A stretch of DNA of 64,000 nt from Dehalococcoidia bacterium (GTDB lineage Bacteria > Chloroflexota > Dehalococcoidia > Bin125): the NCBI GenBank assembly GCA_022825855.1, contig JAJDWB010000018.1, positions 62,001-126,000 of the forward strand, read 5' to 3'. The notes beneath the pieces were generated by a model that saw only the letters and a list, made by a program, of their open reading frames with translations, was not told the origin of the DNA and made no database searches. Each line of letters begins with the position of its first letter. The first letter of the stretch is position 1. This document shows positions 18,022 through 25,428 of the stretch, piece after piece. A program made the translations under genes and the position numbers.

Positions 18022-19494
18022 CTAATCGAGGTTCTGCACATTCGGGTACAGAACGCCGTCGCTCTCGCCCGCGCCGTTGCGGCCGTTGGCGGCGGGCCGC
18101 TGGGCCGGACTCGGCTGCGGGCCTGCGCCATGCTGGGCCTGCGGCTTGGCGATCGGCAGCGACCACTGGCGCATGCGCTCCGACTGGTCCCGGCGGTGTG
18201 CCGTCCGCCAGAGGTACCAGAGCCCCACGCCGATCGTGGCGACCATGACGAGCGCGATGCCGAACGCGAACGGGAATGACAGCGCGTCGGCGGCCGGCAC
18301 CACGATGACCAGGATGACGCCCATCGCGCCGCCGCCGATCAGGGAGAAGATCGAGAGCACGGTTGCCCGCTGATCGGATGAAATGCGGCGGTTGATGTAG
18401 CCGCTGGCGATCGGCCGCACGGCCGCCTGCGCGATGCTGATCAGGAAGATTGCGCCGAGCAGACCCAGGTGGTTCCAGATCACGAGCGGGATCATGAACA
18501 CCGCGCCGAATAACAGGACGGCGGGGAACGAGCGCCGTTCGCCGAACTTCGCCATCAACTGACCGGCCGAGAGCATCCCGATCATCGAACCGAGGTAGGC
18601 GGGCACCAGCAGCGCCGACCAGATCATGCCGTCGCCCACGCTGGCCAGCGGGTCGAGTCCGTGCTGGGCAACGAACGGCTGGGTCAGGAAGCGGGGCATA
18701 TCGAACAGGGCGATCATCACCGCCGCGAACGGGACCAGGTATCGCACAGGCCGGATCCGCCAGACGATCCGGAATCCCTCCACCATCTCGTGGAAAATCG
18801 GCATGCCCGAGTGCAGCTGATCGGCCGAACTGTGCTGGACATCCGCGGGCGGGGCATGCAGAGGGTCGGGCGGAAAGTCGGATTCTCGCCTCGGCGGTTC
18901 CCGCAGGAGCAAGGCAAACACGGCAGAGACGAGGAAGAAGCTGCTGGAGATCAGGATCGTGGCCGAGTATCCGATCAGATACGAGATCGGTCCGCCGACG
19001 GCCGTGGCGACGACCATCATCGCCCAGAACAGCCCGTGCGAGCGGCCGGCGAGCCGTTCATACTCGCGTGTCCGCCCGAGCACTCTCAGCGTATCGTAGA
19101 GAAACGCGTCCCCCGCGCCCGAGTAGAGCGTCATCGCCATGCCCATGACCAGGTACGAGCCCAGGAGCAGCGAGAAATCGTCGGCCATGGCGAAAATGAC
19201 GGTCGAGACGGCGAACAGGCACGCGCCCAGCGCCAACGACACGCGGCGGCCGAATCGGTCGGCGACCGCGCCGGTCGGGACCTCGGCGACGATGATCGTG
19301 ATCCAGAACACGGCCTCGAACACGCCCACCTCGGTCAGCGACAGTCCGCGGCCGTTGATTAGATAGATGATCCAGATCGGCAGGAAGATCATGAAGCCGG
19401 TTGAGGCCATGAACAGGTAGTAGACGCGGATATTGCGCCGGTACGGAGCGGGATCCAACGTCGGCGGCGCCTGGGTGGAGTCCGTCAGAGCCAT
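18022..19494 (-). CDS. MFS transporter, paralogue 3 of 3
   Basis: The protein has 490 residues from ATG at 19494. The frame is open further upstream, but that would overlap rsmG and lacks MFS-like sequence. Shared marks are YRRNIRVYYLFMASTGF, AEVPTGAVADRFGRRVSL, SGAGDAFLYDTLRVLGR and SGYINRRISSDQRATVLSIF. It differs from the others by a short proline-rich N-terminal leader and a Gln/Pro/Asn-rich C-terminal tail. It lies upstream of the other two on the same strand, so all three may be read together. Substrate unknown. Confidence 0.9.
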   Translation of the reverse strand: MALTDSTQAPPTLDPAPYRRNIRVYYLFMASTGFMIFLPIWIIYLINGRGLSLTEVGVFEAVFWITIIVAEVPTGAVADRFGRRVSLALGACLFAVSTVIFAMADDFSLLLGSYLVMGMAMTLYSGAGDAFLYDTLRVLGRTREYERLAGRSHGLFWAMMVVATAVGGPISYLIGYSATILISSSFFLVSAVFALLLREPPRRESDFPPDPLHAPPADVQHSSADQLHSGMPIFHEMVEGFRIVWRIRPVRYLVPFAAVMIALFDMPRFLTQPFVAQHGLDPLASVGDGMIWSALLVPAYLGSMIGMLSAGQLMAKFGERRSFPAVLLFGAVFMIPLVIWNHLGLLGAIFLISIAQAAVRPIASGYINRRISSDQRATVLSIFSLIGGGAMGVILVIVVPAADALSFPFAFGIALVMVATIGVGLWYLWRTAHRRDQSERMRQWSLPIAKPQAQHGAGPQPSPAQRPAANGRNGAGESDGVLYPNVQNLD

Positions 19495-19528
19495 ACGCGT
19501 CAGGGTAAGGCCAGGCCGCGAGGACGGA

Positions 19529-20260
19529 TCAATGATCGGTCCCGGACAGCGGCCGGCGGCGGAGCTGGTTCCAGGCACGCGGATAGCGCGGCTCGGTGGT
19601 GCTCGTCTTGGTGAAGACCTGGATGTCCAGCGGCGCATCAAGGGGAGTGGGATCGGCGCCCAGGAGGCTTGCCGCGCGATTGAGCCGGTTCCGTGGGTCC
19701 GTTTCCAGGTCTCCAGTCCAGAGCATGGCCAGACCGCCGACCCGCAAGAAGGGAACAGTCAACTCGATCGCGATATCGGGCGGCGCCGCGGCTCGGGTGA
19801 GGGCCAGCGCGAAGCGCTCGCGGAGGTCGGTGTGAGCGGCGCGTTCCGCACGCTCGTTGACCACCGTGATCCACGGCGCGCCGAGCTGCTCGACGACTGC
19901 GCCGAGAAACTCGGTCGAGCCGCTTCGCGAATCCAGCAAGGTCGCCGTGCGTCCCGGTTCGCAGAGCGCAATGGGCAGGCCGGGCGCTCCGTTGCCGCTA
20001 CCGACGTCGATCAAGGGGCCGTGCGGCACCGGCAGGTCGGCGGCGATCAGCCGATGCCGTCCCAGCAGCGGCTCGATGATGTGCCGGTCGATGGCGGTCT
20101 CAGGACCGCGAATGGCGGTCAGATTGTGCGGCGACGCGAGCAGCAGATTGAGCCAGCGACTGAGCTGAGCAGCCAGGTCGGGATTCAGATCCTGCACATA
20201 ACGGAGGCCGGAGCGCTCGAGCGCTTGGCTGATCTGACGTTCGTCTGGCAGGTCGGACAT
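19529..20260 (-). CDS. rsmG: 16S rRNA (guanine(527)-N7)-methyltransferase RsmG
   Basis: The protein has 243 residues from ATG at 20260, close to the family's usual length; upstream in-frame codons would add about 40 proline-rich residues. It has the RsmG hallmarks LLASPHNLTAI and RHIIEPLLG, the SAM-binding loop LIDVGSGNGAPGLPIAL, and TRAAAPPD near the C-terminal part. The enzyme methylates G527 in the 530 loop of 16S rRNA with S-adenosylmethionine; loss gives low-level streptomycin resistance in other bacteria. It is not next to mnmG or parA as often seen, and is divergent from the GreA-type gene. Confidence 0.9.
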   Translation of the reverse strand: MSDLPDERQISQALERSGLRYVQDLNPDLAAQLSRWLNLLLASPHNLTAIRGPETAIDRHIIEPLLGRHRLIAADLPVPHGPLIDVGSGNGAPGLPIALCEPGRTATLLDSRSGSTEFLGAVVEQLGAPWITVVNERAERAAHTDLRERFALALTRAAAPPDIAIELTVPFLRVGGLAMLWTGDLETDPRNRLNRAASLLGADPTPLDAPLDIQVFTKTSTTEPRYPRAWNQLRRRPLSGTDH

Positions 20261-20378
20261 CGGTTGGGCAGTTAGGATAGGGGCGGGAGAGCTGTCCGAG
20301 GCTCTCGGCAACTCGCGTGCCATTCCGGGCTGCGACGTTGATAGACCGACCAACCTGTGGCTAGGTGGGAGACGACGC

Positions 20379-21416
20379 ATGGCAATCCTGGACGACGCGG
20401 TGGCGGCCGAAGCCGTGGACGAACTCTCGGAAGACGCGATGGACGATGTGGTGGAGGGAGAGACCGAACTCGTTGACGATCACTCCGAATCTGGCGGCGG
20501 GGTCGCCGTGGCCGCTCCGCCCCTGACGCTCGATGCGGCGGTGATGGAGTACTTCGCCTGGGAGGAAGAGCGGGAAGAGAAACGCGCCCGGCGCAAGGCG
20601 ACGGTCGCGGCCAAGCCGAAGCGCGGCGCCTACGTCTTTGACGAGGCCGCGCGTGAGGCGGTGACCAGGTTCCTCTGGCACTTCGGCCCCAGCACTGCCG
20701 TGACCGAACTGTCGCCCAAGTCGATGGAAGGCTTTCAGGAGACGATCGGCTCGAACACGATGGATCCGGCCGCCAAGCTGCAGCCGGTCAAGGAGTTCTT
20801 GCGCTTCTGCTGGAAACAGCGCTACACGACCACGGCCGGCGCCGGCGGCGAAGCGGTGCCGCAGAACCTGGGCAACTTCCTGCGCATCAAGCGCGCCACG
20901 TCGGTGGTGCGCGACGCCTCCGCGTTCCAGCACGAGGAAGCGAAGATTTTCGAGATGACCGCCGCAGGCCTCGAGCATCTGCACGAGGAACTGGGGCAGT
21001 TGCAGGCGGAAATGCCCGAGGCCGTGCAGGCCGTGGCCGCGGCTCGCGAGGACAAGGACATCCGCGAGAACGCGCCGCTCGAGGCCGCTCGCGAGTACCA
21101 GGAGCGGCTCAAGTCACGGATCGACGAACTCGAGTATCAGATCGCGCACGCCCTCGTTCGTGAAGAGCAGGAAACCGGCCGGGCCAAGCTGGGCAGTCGC
21201 GTCTCCGTCGTGGAAGTCGACGAAGAGGACGGCATGGTCGGCGAGGCAAGGGAGTACACTCTGGTCGGAACCACCGAAGCGAACGCGGCGGCGCGGCGGA
21301 TCTCGGTCGAGAGCCCGCTCGGCCGCGGACTCCTGGACCAATCTGCCGGTCGGCAGATCGAAATCCAGGCCCCCAGCGGGCGCAAACGGTTCCGGTTGCT
21401 CGCCGTCAACGGCTGA
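20379..21416 (+). CDS. GreA-type transcription elongation factor fused to an integrase-like N-terminal domain
   Basis: The protein has 345 residues, about twice the length of GreA. Residues about 190-345 are a GreA/GreB module: a coiled coil starting MTAAGLEHLHEEL, a tip with Asp227 and Glu230 in DKDIRENAP (the acidic pair that holds magnesium for transcript cleavage), then the globular FKBP-like domain with LGSRVSVVE and ESPLGRGLL. Residues about 1-75 are acidic and charged. Residues about 85-155 (FDEAAREAVTRFLWHFGPS, LQPVKEFLRFCWKQ) resemble the SAM-like core-binding domain of tyrosine recombinases. GreA rescues backtracked RNA polymerase. The N-terminal part could tether it to DNA, which is inference. 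GGGAG precedes the ATG. Confidence 0.85.
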   Translation: MAILDDAVAAEAVDELSEDAMDDVVEGETELVDDHSESGGGVAVAAPPLTLDAAVMEYFAWEEEREEKRARRKATVAAKPKRGAYVFDEAAREAVTRFLWHFGPSTAVTELSPKSMEGFQETIGSNTMDPAAKLQPVKEFLRFCWKQRYTTTAGAGGEAVPQNLGNFLRIKRATSVVRDASAFQHEEAKIFEMTAAGLEHLHEELGQLQAEMPEAVQAVAAAREDKDIRENAPLEAAREYQERLKSRIDELEYQIAHALVREEQETGRAKLGSRVSVVEVDEEDGMVGEAREYTLVGTTEANAAARRISVESPLGRGLLDQSAGRQIEIQAPSGRKRFRLLAVNG

Positions 21417-21422
21417 TCGACG

Positions 21423-21448
21423 CGCTCCCATCGGTCGCGTCGGGAGCG
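21423..21448. terminator. Possible terminator hairpin after the GreA-type gene
   Basis: CGCTCCC and GGGAGCG pair over a 12-base loop, 7 bases after the stop codon. There is no T-run after the stem, so this is a weak candidate for intrinsic termination. Confidence 0.3.
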
Positions 21449-21548
21449 GAAGCGAGATACCACAAGAGCGAGATGAGCCGCGCCCTTCGCGCATCGGGCC
21501 GCGGCATGCATCGACTGTCCCACGGTGCGCGCGGGGAAAGTGACGACG

Positions 21549-22718
21549 ATGCCCGACCTGCCGAACATTGAATTCACGATCACCAACGACCACCTCGATA
21601 CCGGCCTGCGCGGGTATCCGGTCGGCACCTGCGAGACTAGCTACGTCGATCCCGAAGAGGGCGTCTCCTACGTCGGCTATCCGATCGCCGAGCTCGCCTT
21701 CCTCCCGGCCGAGGACATCATCCACCTGTTGTTCAACAAGTCCCTGCCCACCGACGCCGAACGCCAGGGCGTGGCCGACGACATTGCCGCGCGATCCGAG
21801 GTCCCGGAAGACGCGCTGGCGGCAATCTCTGCGATGCCGATGTCCGGTCATCCGATGGACCTGTTTTGCGCCGCGATCCAGATTCTGGGCATGACCGGCA
21901 AGACCGACGACTACTACGAGGACGCACTGAACCTGGTCGCGCGGATCCCGACCGCCCTGGCGGCGATCTTCCGCAAGCGGGAAGGCTGGGGTGAACTGAT
22001 CCCCTCCGAGCCGACCCGCGGCTATGTGAACAACTTTGTCCACATGCTGGGCATGCCCGGCGGCGATGAGGGCGCTCTGACCCGGCTCCTCTCGGTCTAC
22101 TACAACCTGCACGCAGACCACGGCGGGGGCAACCTCTCGACCTTCACCGGCCGCGCCGTCGCCTCCGGTCTGGCCGACATGTACCGATCGATGGCGTCGG
22201 GCATGAACGCGCTGGCCGGCCCGCGACACGGGATGGCCAACCAGGACGCGTTCAAGATGGTCCGCGAGGTCGACACCGAGGATCCGGAAGAGGCCTACCA
22301 GACACTCAAGCAGCGCCTGGCCGACGGCGGTCTGATCTTCGGCTTCGGCCACGCGGTCCTGCGCCGCGAAGACCCTCGGGCCAAGGTGCAGCTCGGCGTG
22401 GGTGAAGAGCTCTGCCCGGACGATCACTGGTTCAAAGCGGTCAAGGCGGTGCGCGAGGGCGGCATCCGCGCGCTCAAGGAGAACCCCAAGGTCTCCAATC
22501 CCTATCCCAACGTCGACCTGATTTCCGGCAGCCTGGTCAACGCGCTGGGATTCACCGACCCCGACTACTACACGACGCTCTTCGGTTGGTCGCGGATCTC
22601 CGGGATCGGCGCGCAGATCGTGGACGAGCGCACGCGCGCCCGCAACGGCCGCGGCGTGGCGATTTACCGGCCGCGCTACATCCCGATCAATCAGCCCACG
22701 CAATCGATCCATGACTGA
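21549..22718 (+). CDS. Citrate synthase (eukaryote-like active-site motifs)
   Basis: The protein has 389 residues from ATG at 21549, with GGGGAAAG upstream; GTG at 21525 is an alternative. The three catalytic residues are visible: His227 in GPRHGMANQ, His268 in GFGHAVLRREDPR and Asp323 in NPYPNVDLISG. HADHGGGNLSTFTGR matches the conserved HxDHEGGN region. GHAVLR and LAGPxHGxANQ follow the mitochondrial-type enzymes rather than the bacterial GHRVYK form. The enzyme joins acetyl-CoA and oxaloacetate to give citrate at the start of the TCA cycle, in the cytoplasm. A 2-methylcitrate role cannot be excluded. Confidence 0.88.
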   Translation: MPDLPNIEFTITNDHLDTGLRGYPVGTCETSYVDPEEGVSYVGYPIAELAFLPAEDIIHLLFNKSLPTDAERQGVADDIAARSEVPEDALAAISAMPMSGHPMDLFCAAIQILGMTGKTDDYYEDALNLVARIPTALAAIFRKREGWGELIPSEPTRGYVNNFVHMLGMPGGDEGALTRLLSVYYNLHADHGGGNLSTFTGRAVASGLADMYRSMASGMNALAGPRHGMANQDAFKMVREVDTEDPEEAYQTLKQRLADGGLIFGFGHAVLRREDPRAKVQLGVGEELCPDDHWFKAVKAVREGGIRALKENPKVSNPYPNVDLISGSLVNALGFTDPDYYTTLFGWSRISGIGAQIVDERTRARNGRGVAIYRPRYIPINQPTQSIHD

Positions 22719-22849
22719 TCGCGGCGTTGCTCGATTCGCACCGTCGCGGCGCTCGGGGATAGCCTCTGTCTCAGGGCTGGGGTAGGATTTGAGATCGACC
22801 GCGCCGTTGGTCTGCGGCGTGTGTGTGAGCGAGAGGCGAACAGACAGCA

Positions 22850-23983
22850 ATGCCCACGCTGGAGTCGGCGAGGCAGAAGCGGGCGAGCGTCCTTCAGCAG
22901 ATTGCTGAAGCGTCGTACGGCTATCCCAACGACGAGTTTCCCGATCGCGAAATCACGACCAACTTTCCCGAAGAGCAGATGGGCGTCCGGGTCCGCTCGG
23001 GCGGCTGGCTCTACCCCGACATCGTCGTCACCGACGAACCCGGTCACTTCATCGCCCTCGCCGCCGATCTCGCGCTCACCCACGAAGTCACCAACGACAC
23101 CGCCGTGGACCGCTGGAAGCCCCTCGCGCAGGCGGCCCCGCTGATTCTCTACGTACCCATGGGACAGAGCGGACGCGCGATTCGGCTTTGCCGGCTCAAC
23201 GGGATCAAGCTGCACAAGCTGATCTCATATCGTCAGCGGCCGGCCGGATTCGGCATCGATCTGCAGGAGGCCTACAGCGGTCCCGACCTGTTCAAGCCGA
23301 TCGCCGCATTGCTGCCTCCCGTTCTGCGTCCGATGGCCTACCGCAACGAGCGCATGCGCCTCGTTGACGGCTACCTCAACCCGAAGCCGGCCGACCGCAG
23401 CGGCGACGTGCCGGCCATCGCCGCCCCGGCGCCGCAACCCGACGCCACGCTGGCCTTGACCTCCGGTCTGGAAGACGACCACGGCCACGACACCCCCGAG
23501 TCCCACTTGCCGCCGCCCAGTCTGGCCCCCGTGGCCTTCGCGCTGGGCCTGATCGTCTTGGCCGCCGGTGCGATCTTCGTGGGCGAGTTGCTCAGTGTGG
23601 GGATCACCCTGATTGTGCTGGGTGCGGTCCGATGGTTCGTGGAGGACATGGGTTACTTCGAGGCGGGCGGCCCGGCCGAATATCGACAGCATCCCTTGCC
23701 GGTCATGCCCGACGTCTCACCTCCCCCTGGTGTGCACTTGCCGCCGCCCAGCGTGATGCCGCTGCTCTTTGCGGCCGGACTCATCCTCACGGCGGCGGGC
23801 GCCGTCTTCACCGACCAGGTGCTGGGCGCCGGCATCACCCTGATCGTGGTGGGCGGCGCGGGCTGGCTGCTGGAGGACATTCAGTACTTCGAAGCACCGG
23901 CGCATGACGACCATCACGACGAGCACGGCTCGGATGCGCCGCTCATGCATGACGTCGACAGCGCCGAGCCAAGCGCCGGTTAG
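22850..23983 (+). CDS. Nuclease-fold-like domain fused to two oxidase-subunit-IV-like hairpins
   Basis: The protein has 377 residues. Residues about 20-145 resemble the PD-(D/E)XK/Uma2-type domain, with WLYPDIVV (Asp57) and RWKPLAQAAPLILYVP, but the usual E/QxK is not clear (ALAADLALTHE), so it may be inactive. Residues 219-271 and 296-349 are two copies of one unit: HLPPPS, two membrane spans, then a WFVED or WLLED end and a YFEA tail. Such short two-span units resemble the small subunit IV (CtaF-like) of bacterial heme-copper oxidases. It lies 44 bases before coxB and no other subunit IV gene is present, so it probably supplies that part. A His-rich tail follows. Function is inferred. Confidence 0.7.
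   Translation: MPTLESARQKRASVLQQIAEASYGYPNDEFPDREITTNFPEEQMGVRVRSGGWLYPDIVVTDEPGHFIALAADLALTHEVTNDTAVDRWKPLAQAAPLILYVPMGQSGRAIRLCRLNGIKLHKLISYRQRPAGFGIDLQEAYSGPDLFKPIAALLPPVLRPMAYRNERMRLVDGYLNPKPADRSGDVPAIAAPAPQPDATLALTSGLEDDHGHDTPESHLPPPSLAPVAFALGLIVLAAGAIFVGELLSVGITLIVLGAVRWFVEDMGYFEAGGPAEYRQHPLPVMPDVSPPPGVHLPPPSVMPLLFAAGLILTAAGAVFTDQVLGAGITLIVVGGAGWLLEDIQYFEAPAHDDHHDEHGSDAPLMHDVDSAEPSAG
23504..23896 (+). repeat. Internal duplication of a two-span membrane unit
   Basis: The segments 23504-23662 and 23735-23896 encode the two copies of the HLPPPS plus two-span unit. At the DNA level both open with the same CACTTGCCGCCGCCCAG and then diverge, which points to an older duplication within the gene. 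Confidence 0.7.
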
Positions 23984-24027
23984 CGGCCACGGACAGAGCT
24001 GAAACAGGGAGCGAAGGGAGCGGGCGT

Positions 24028-25380
24028 GTGACGGCACTTCAACGCTTGTGGCGAACGCGAATCGGCCGGCTGACGCTGGTCATCGGACTCGTCGCCATGG
24101 CGCAGTTCGCCCTCTCCGGGCTGCTTAGCGCACAGGTCGCTCTGCCCGATGCGGTGACCGAGCAGGGCGAGGACATCCGCGCCCTCTACCTGGTTATCTT
24201 CGCGGTCGGCGTGATCGTCTTCTTCATCGTCGAGGCGATGATCATCTGGGTCGTGTTCCGCTACAAGCGCAGGTCCGACGACGAACTGCCCACGCAAATC
24301 GGCCACAACACGACCGCCGAAATCCTCTGGACCGGCATCCCCCTGGTCATCGTGATCGTGCTCTTCTTCGCATCGTTCTTTGTGCTGCAGGATGTCCAGG
24401 CCGGGGCCGATGAGGATGACGAAGTGACCGTCGTGGACGTCCAGGGCCGTCAATGGGCCTGGGCCTTCAACTACGGGACGCCGCTCGGCACCAGCCTCGC
24501 CGAAGCCGTCTCCAACGACCCGGCGGAGACCGAGATCCATCTCGAAGATCCATCGCTGGTCGTACCTTTCATGACGCTCAAGCTCGGCATCGAGCACATG
24601 CGGGTCGTCGCCCGCACCGGCGACGTGGTCATCGTCGAGCGCGCGGTCAACGGCACGGTGCCCATTCGCCACAGCGCCGGCACCGAGGTTATGCGCTCGT
24701 TCAACGGCACCGACACCGTCGCCGAGGGCCGGCTGCAAGCGGCCGACAACACGCCGGTCTTGACCGTCCCGATCGGCCAGATGATCCGCTTCAACATCGC
24801 CTCGGCCGACGTGCTGCACGCTTTCTATACCCCGCAGTTCCTGACCAAGCTGGACGCCGTGCCCGGCCGCGTGCAGACGCTCTGGGTGCGGATCACCGAC
24901 CCCGGTGTGTACGAGAGCCAGTGCGCCGAGTTCTGCGGCCGCGATCACGCGCGGATGATCTACTCCGTCCGCGCCCTGGCCCAGGACGAATACGACGACT
25001 GGTTCGAGAACAAGGCTGGCAGCGCGCCGGAGCCCGTCGAAGGCGACTTCGGCGGCGAGCAGGAAGTGGAGCAGGAAGAGGGCGCTGTCGGTAACCCGGT
25101 CAACGGCCAGAACCTGTTCTTCGCGATGGGCTGCAACGTCTGCCACGGCGACCAGGGTGAAGGCCTCGTCGGTCCGACCATCGCCATGACGGTCGTGCCC
25201 CTGTATCGCGTCGTCGAGCAGTACCGCGAACCGCTTGAGGCGATGACCGCGTTCCCGCCCGACCAGATCTCGGACGAGGAAATCGCCGACATCTACGCCT
25301 GGCTGCAGACGGTCGAGCGGCCGCCGGTCGCACTCGAGATTCCAAGCAAGCTCGCTGAACTGATTGAAGCCGGCGGCTAG
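24028..25380 (+). CDS. coxB: Cytochrome c oxidase subunit II with fused cytochrome c (caa3 type)
   Basis: The protein has 450 residues from GTG at 24028. An N-terminal span (about 10-35) and two membrane helices (about 50-77 and 97-120) anchor it. The CuA domain carries His264 (VLHAFY), Cys299, Glu301, Cys303 and His307 in SQCAEFCGRDH, and Met310. The aromatic electron-entry patch is RQWAWAFNYG at 141-150. A C-terminal cytochrome c has the heme site CNVCH (Cys369, Cys372, His373) and a likely Met ligand in EAMTAFP. About 95 residues between the aromatic patch and the first CuA ligand are longer than usual. It is the electron-entry subunit of the terminal oxidase, followed by coxA. Confidence 0.93.
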   Translation: MTALQRLWRTRIGRLTLVIGLVAMAQFALSGLLSAQVALPDAVTEQGEDIRALYLVIFAVGVIVFFIVEAMIIWVVFRYKRRSDDELPTQIGHNTTAEILWTGIPLVIVIVLFFASFFVLQDVQAGADEDDEVTVVDVQGRQWAWAFNYGTPLGTSLAEAVSNDPAETEIHLEDPSLVVPFMTLKLGIEHMRVVARTGDVVIVERAVNGTVPIRHSAGTEVMRSFNGTDTVAEGRLQAADNTPVLTVPIGQMIRFNIASADVLHAFYTPQFLTKLDAVPGRVQTLWVRITDPGVYESQCAEFCGRDHARMIYSVRALAQDEYDDWFENKAGSAPEPVEGDFGGEQEVEQEEGAVGNPVNGQNLFFAMGCNVCHGDQGEGLVGPTIAMTVVPLYRVVEQYREPLEAMTAFPPDQISDEEIADIYAWLQTVERPPVALEIPSKLAELIEAGG

Positions 25381-25428
25381 CCCCGCCCGAGACGCCCATC
25401 AGGGGATTACGCAGAGGGAGGCAACACG

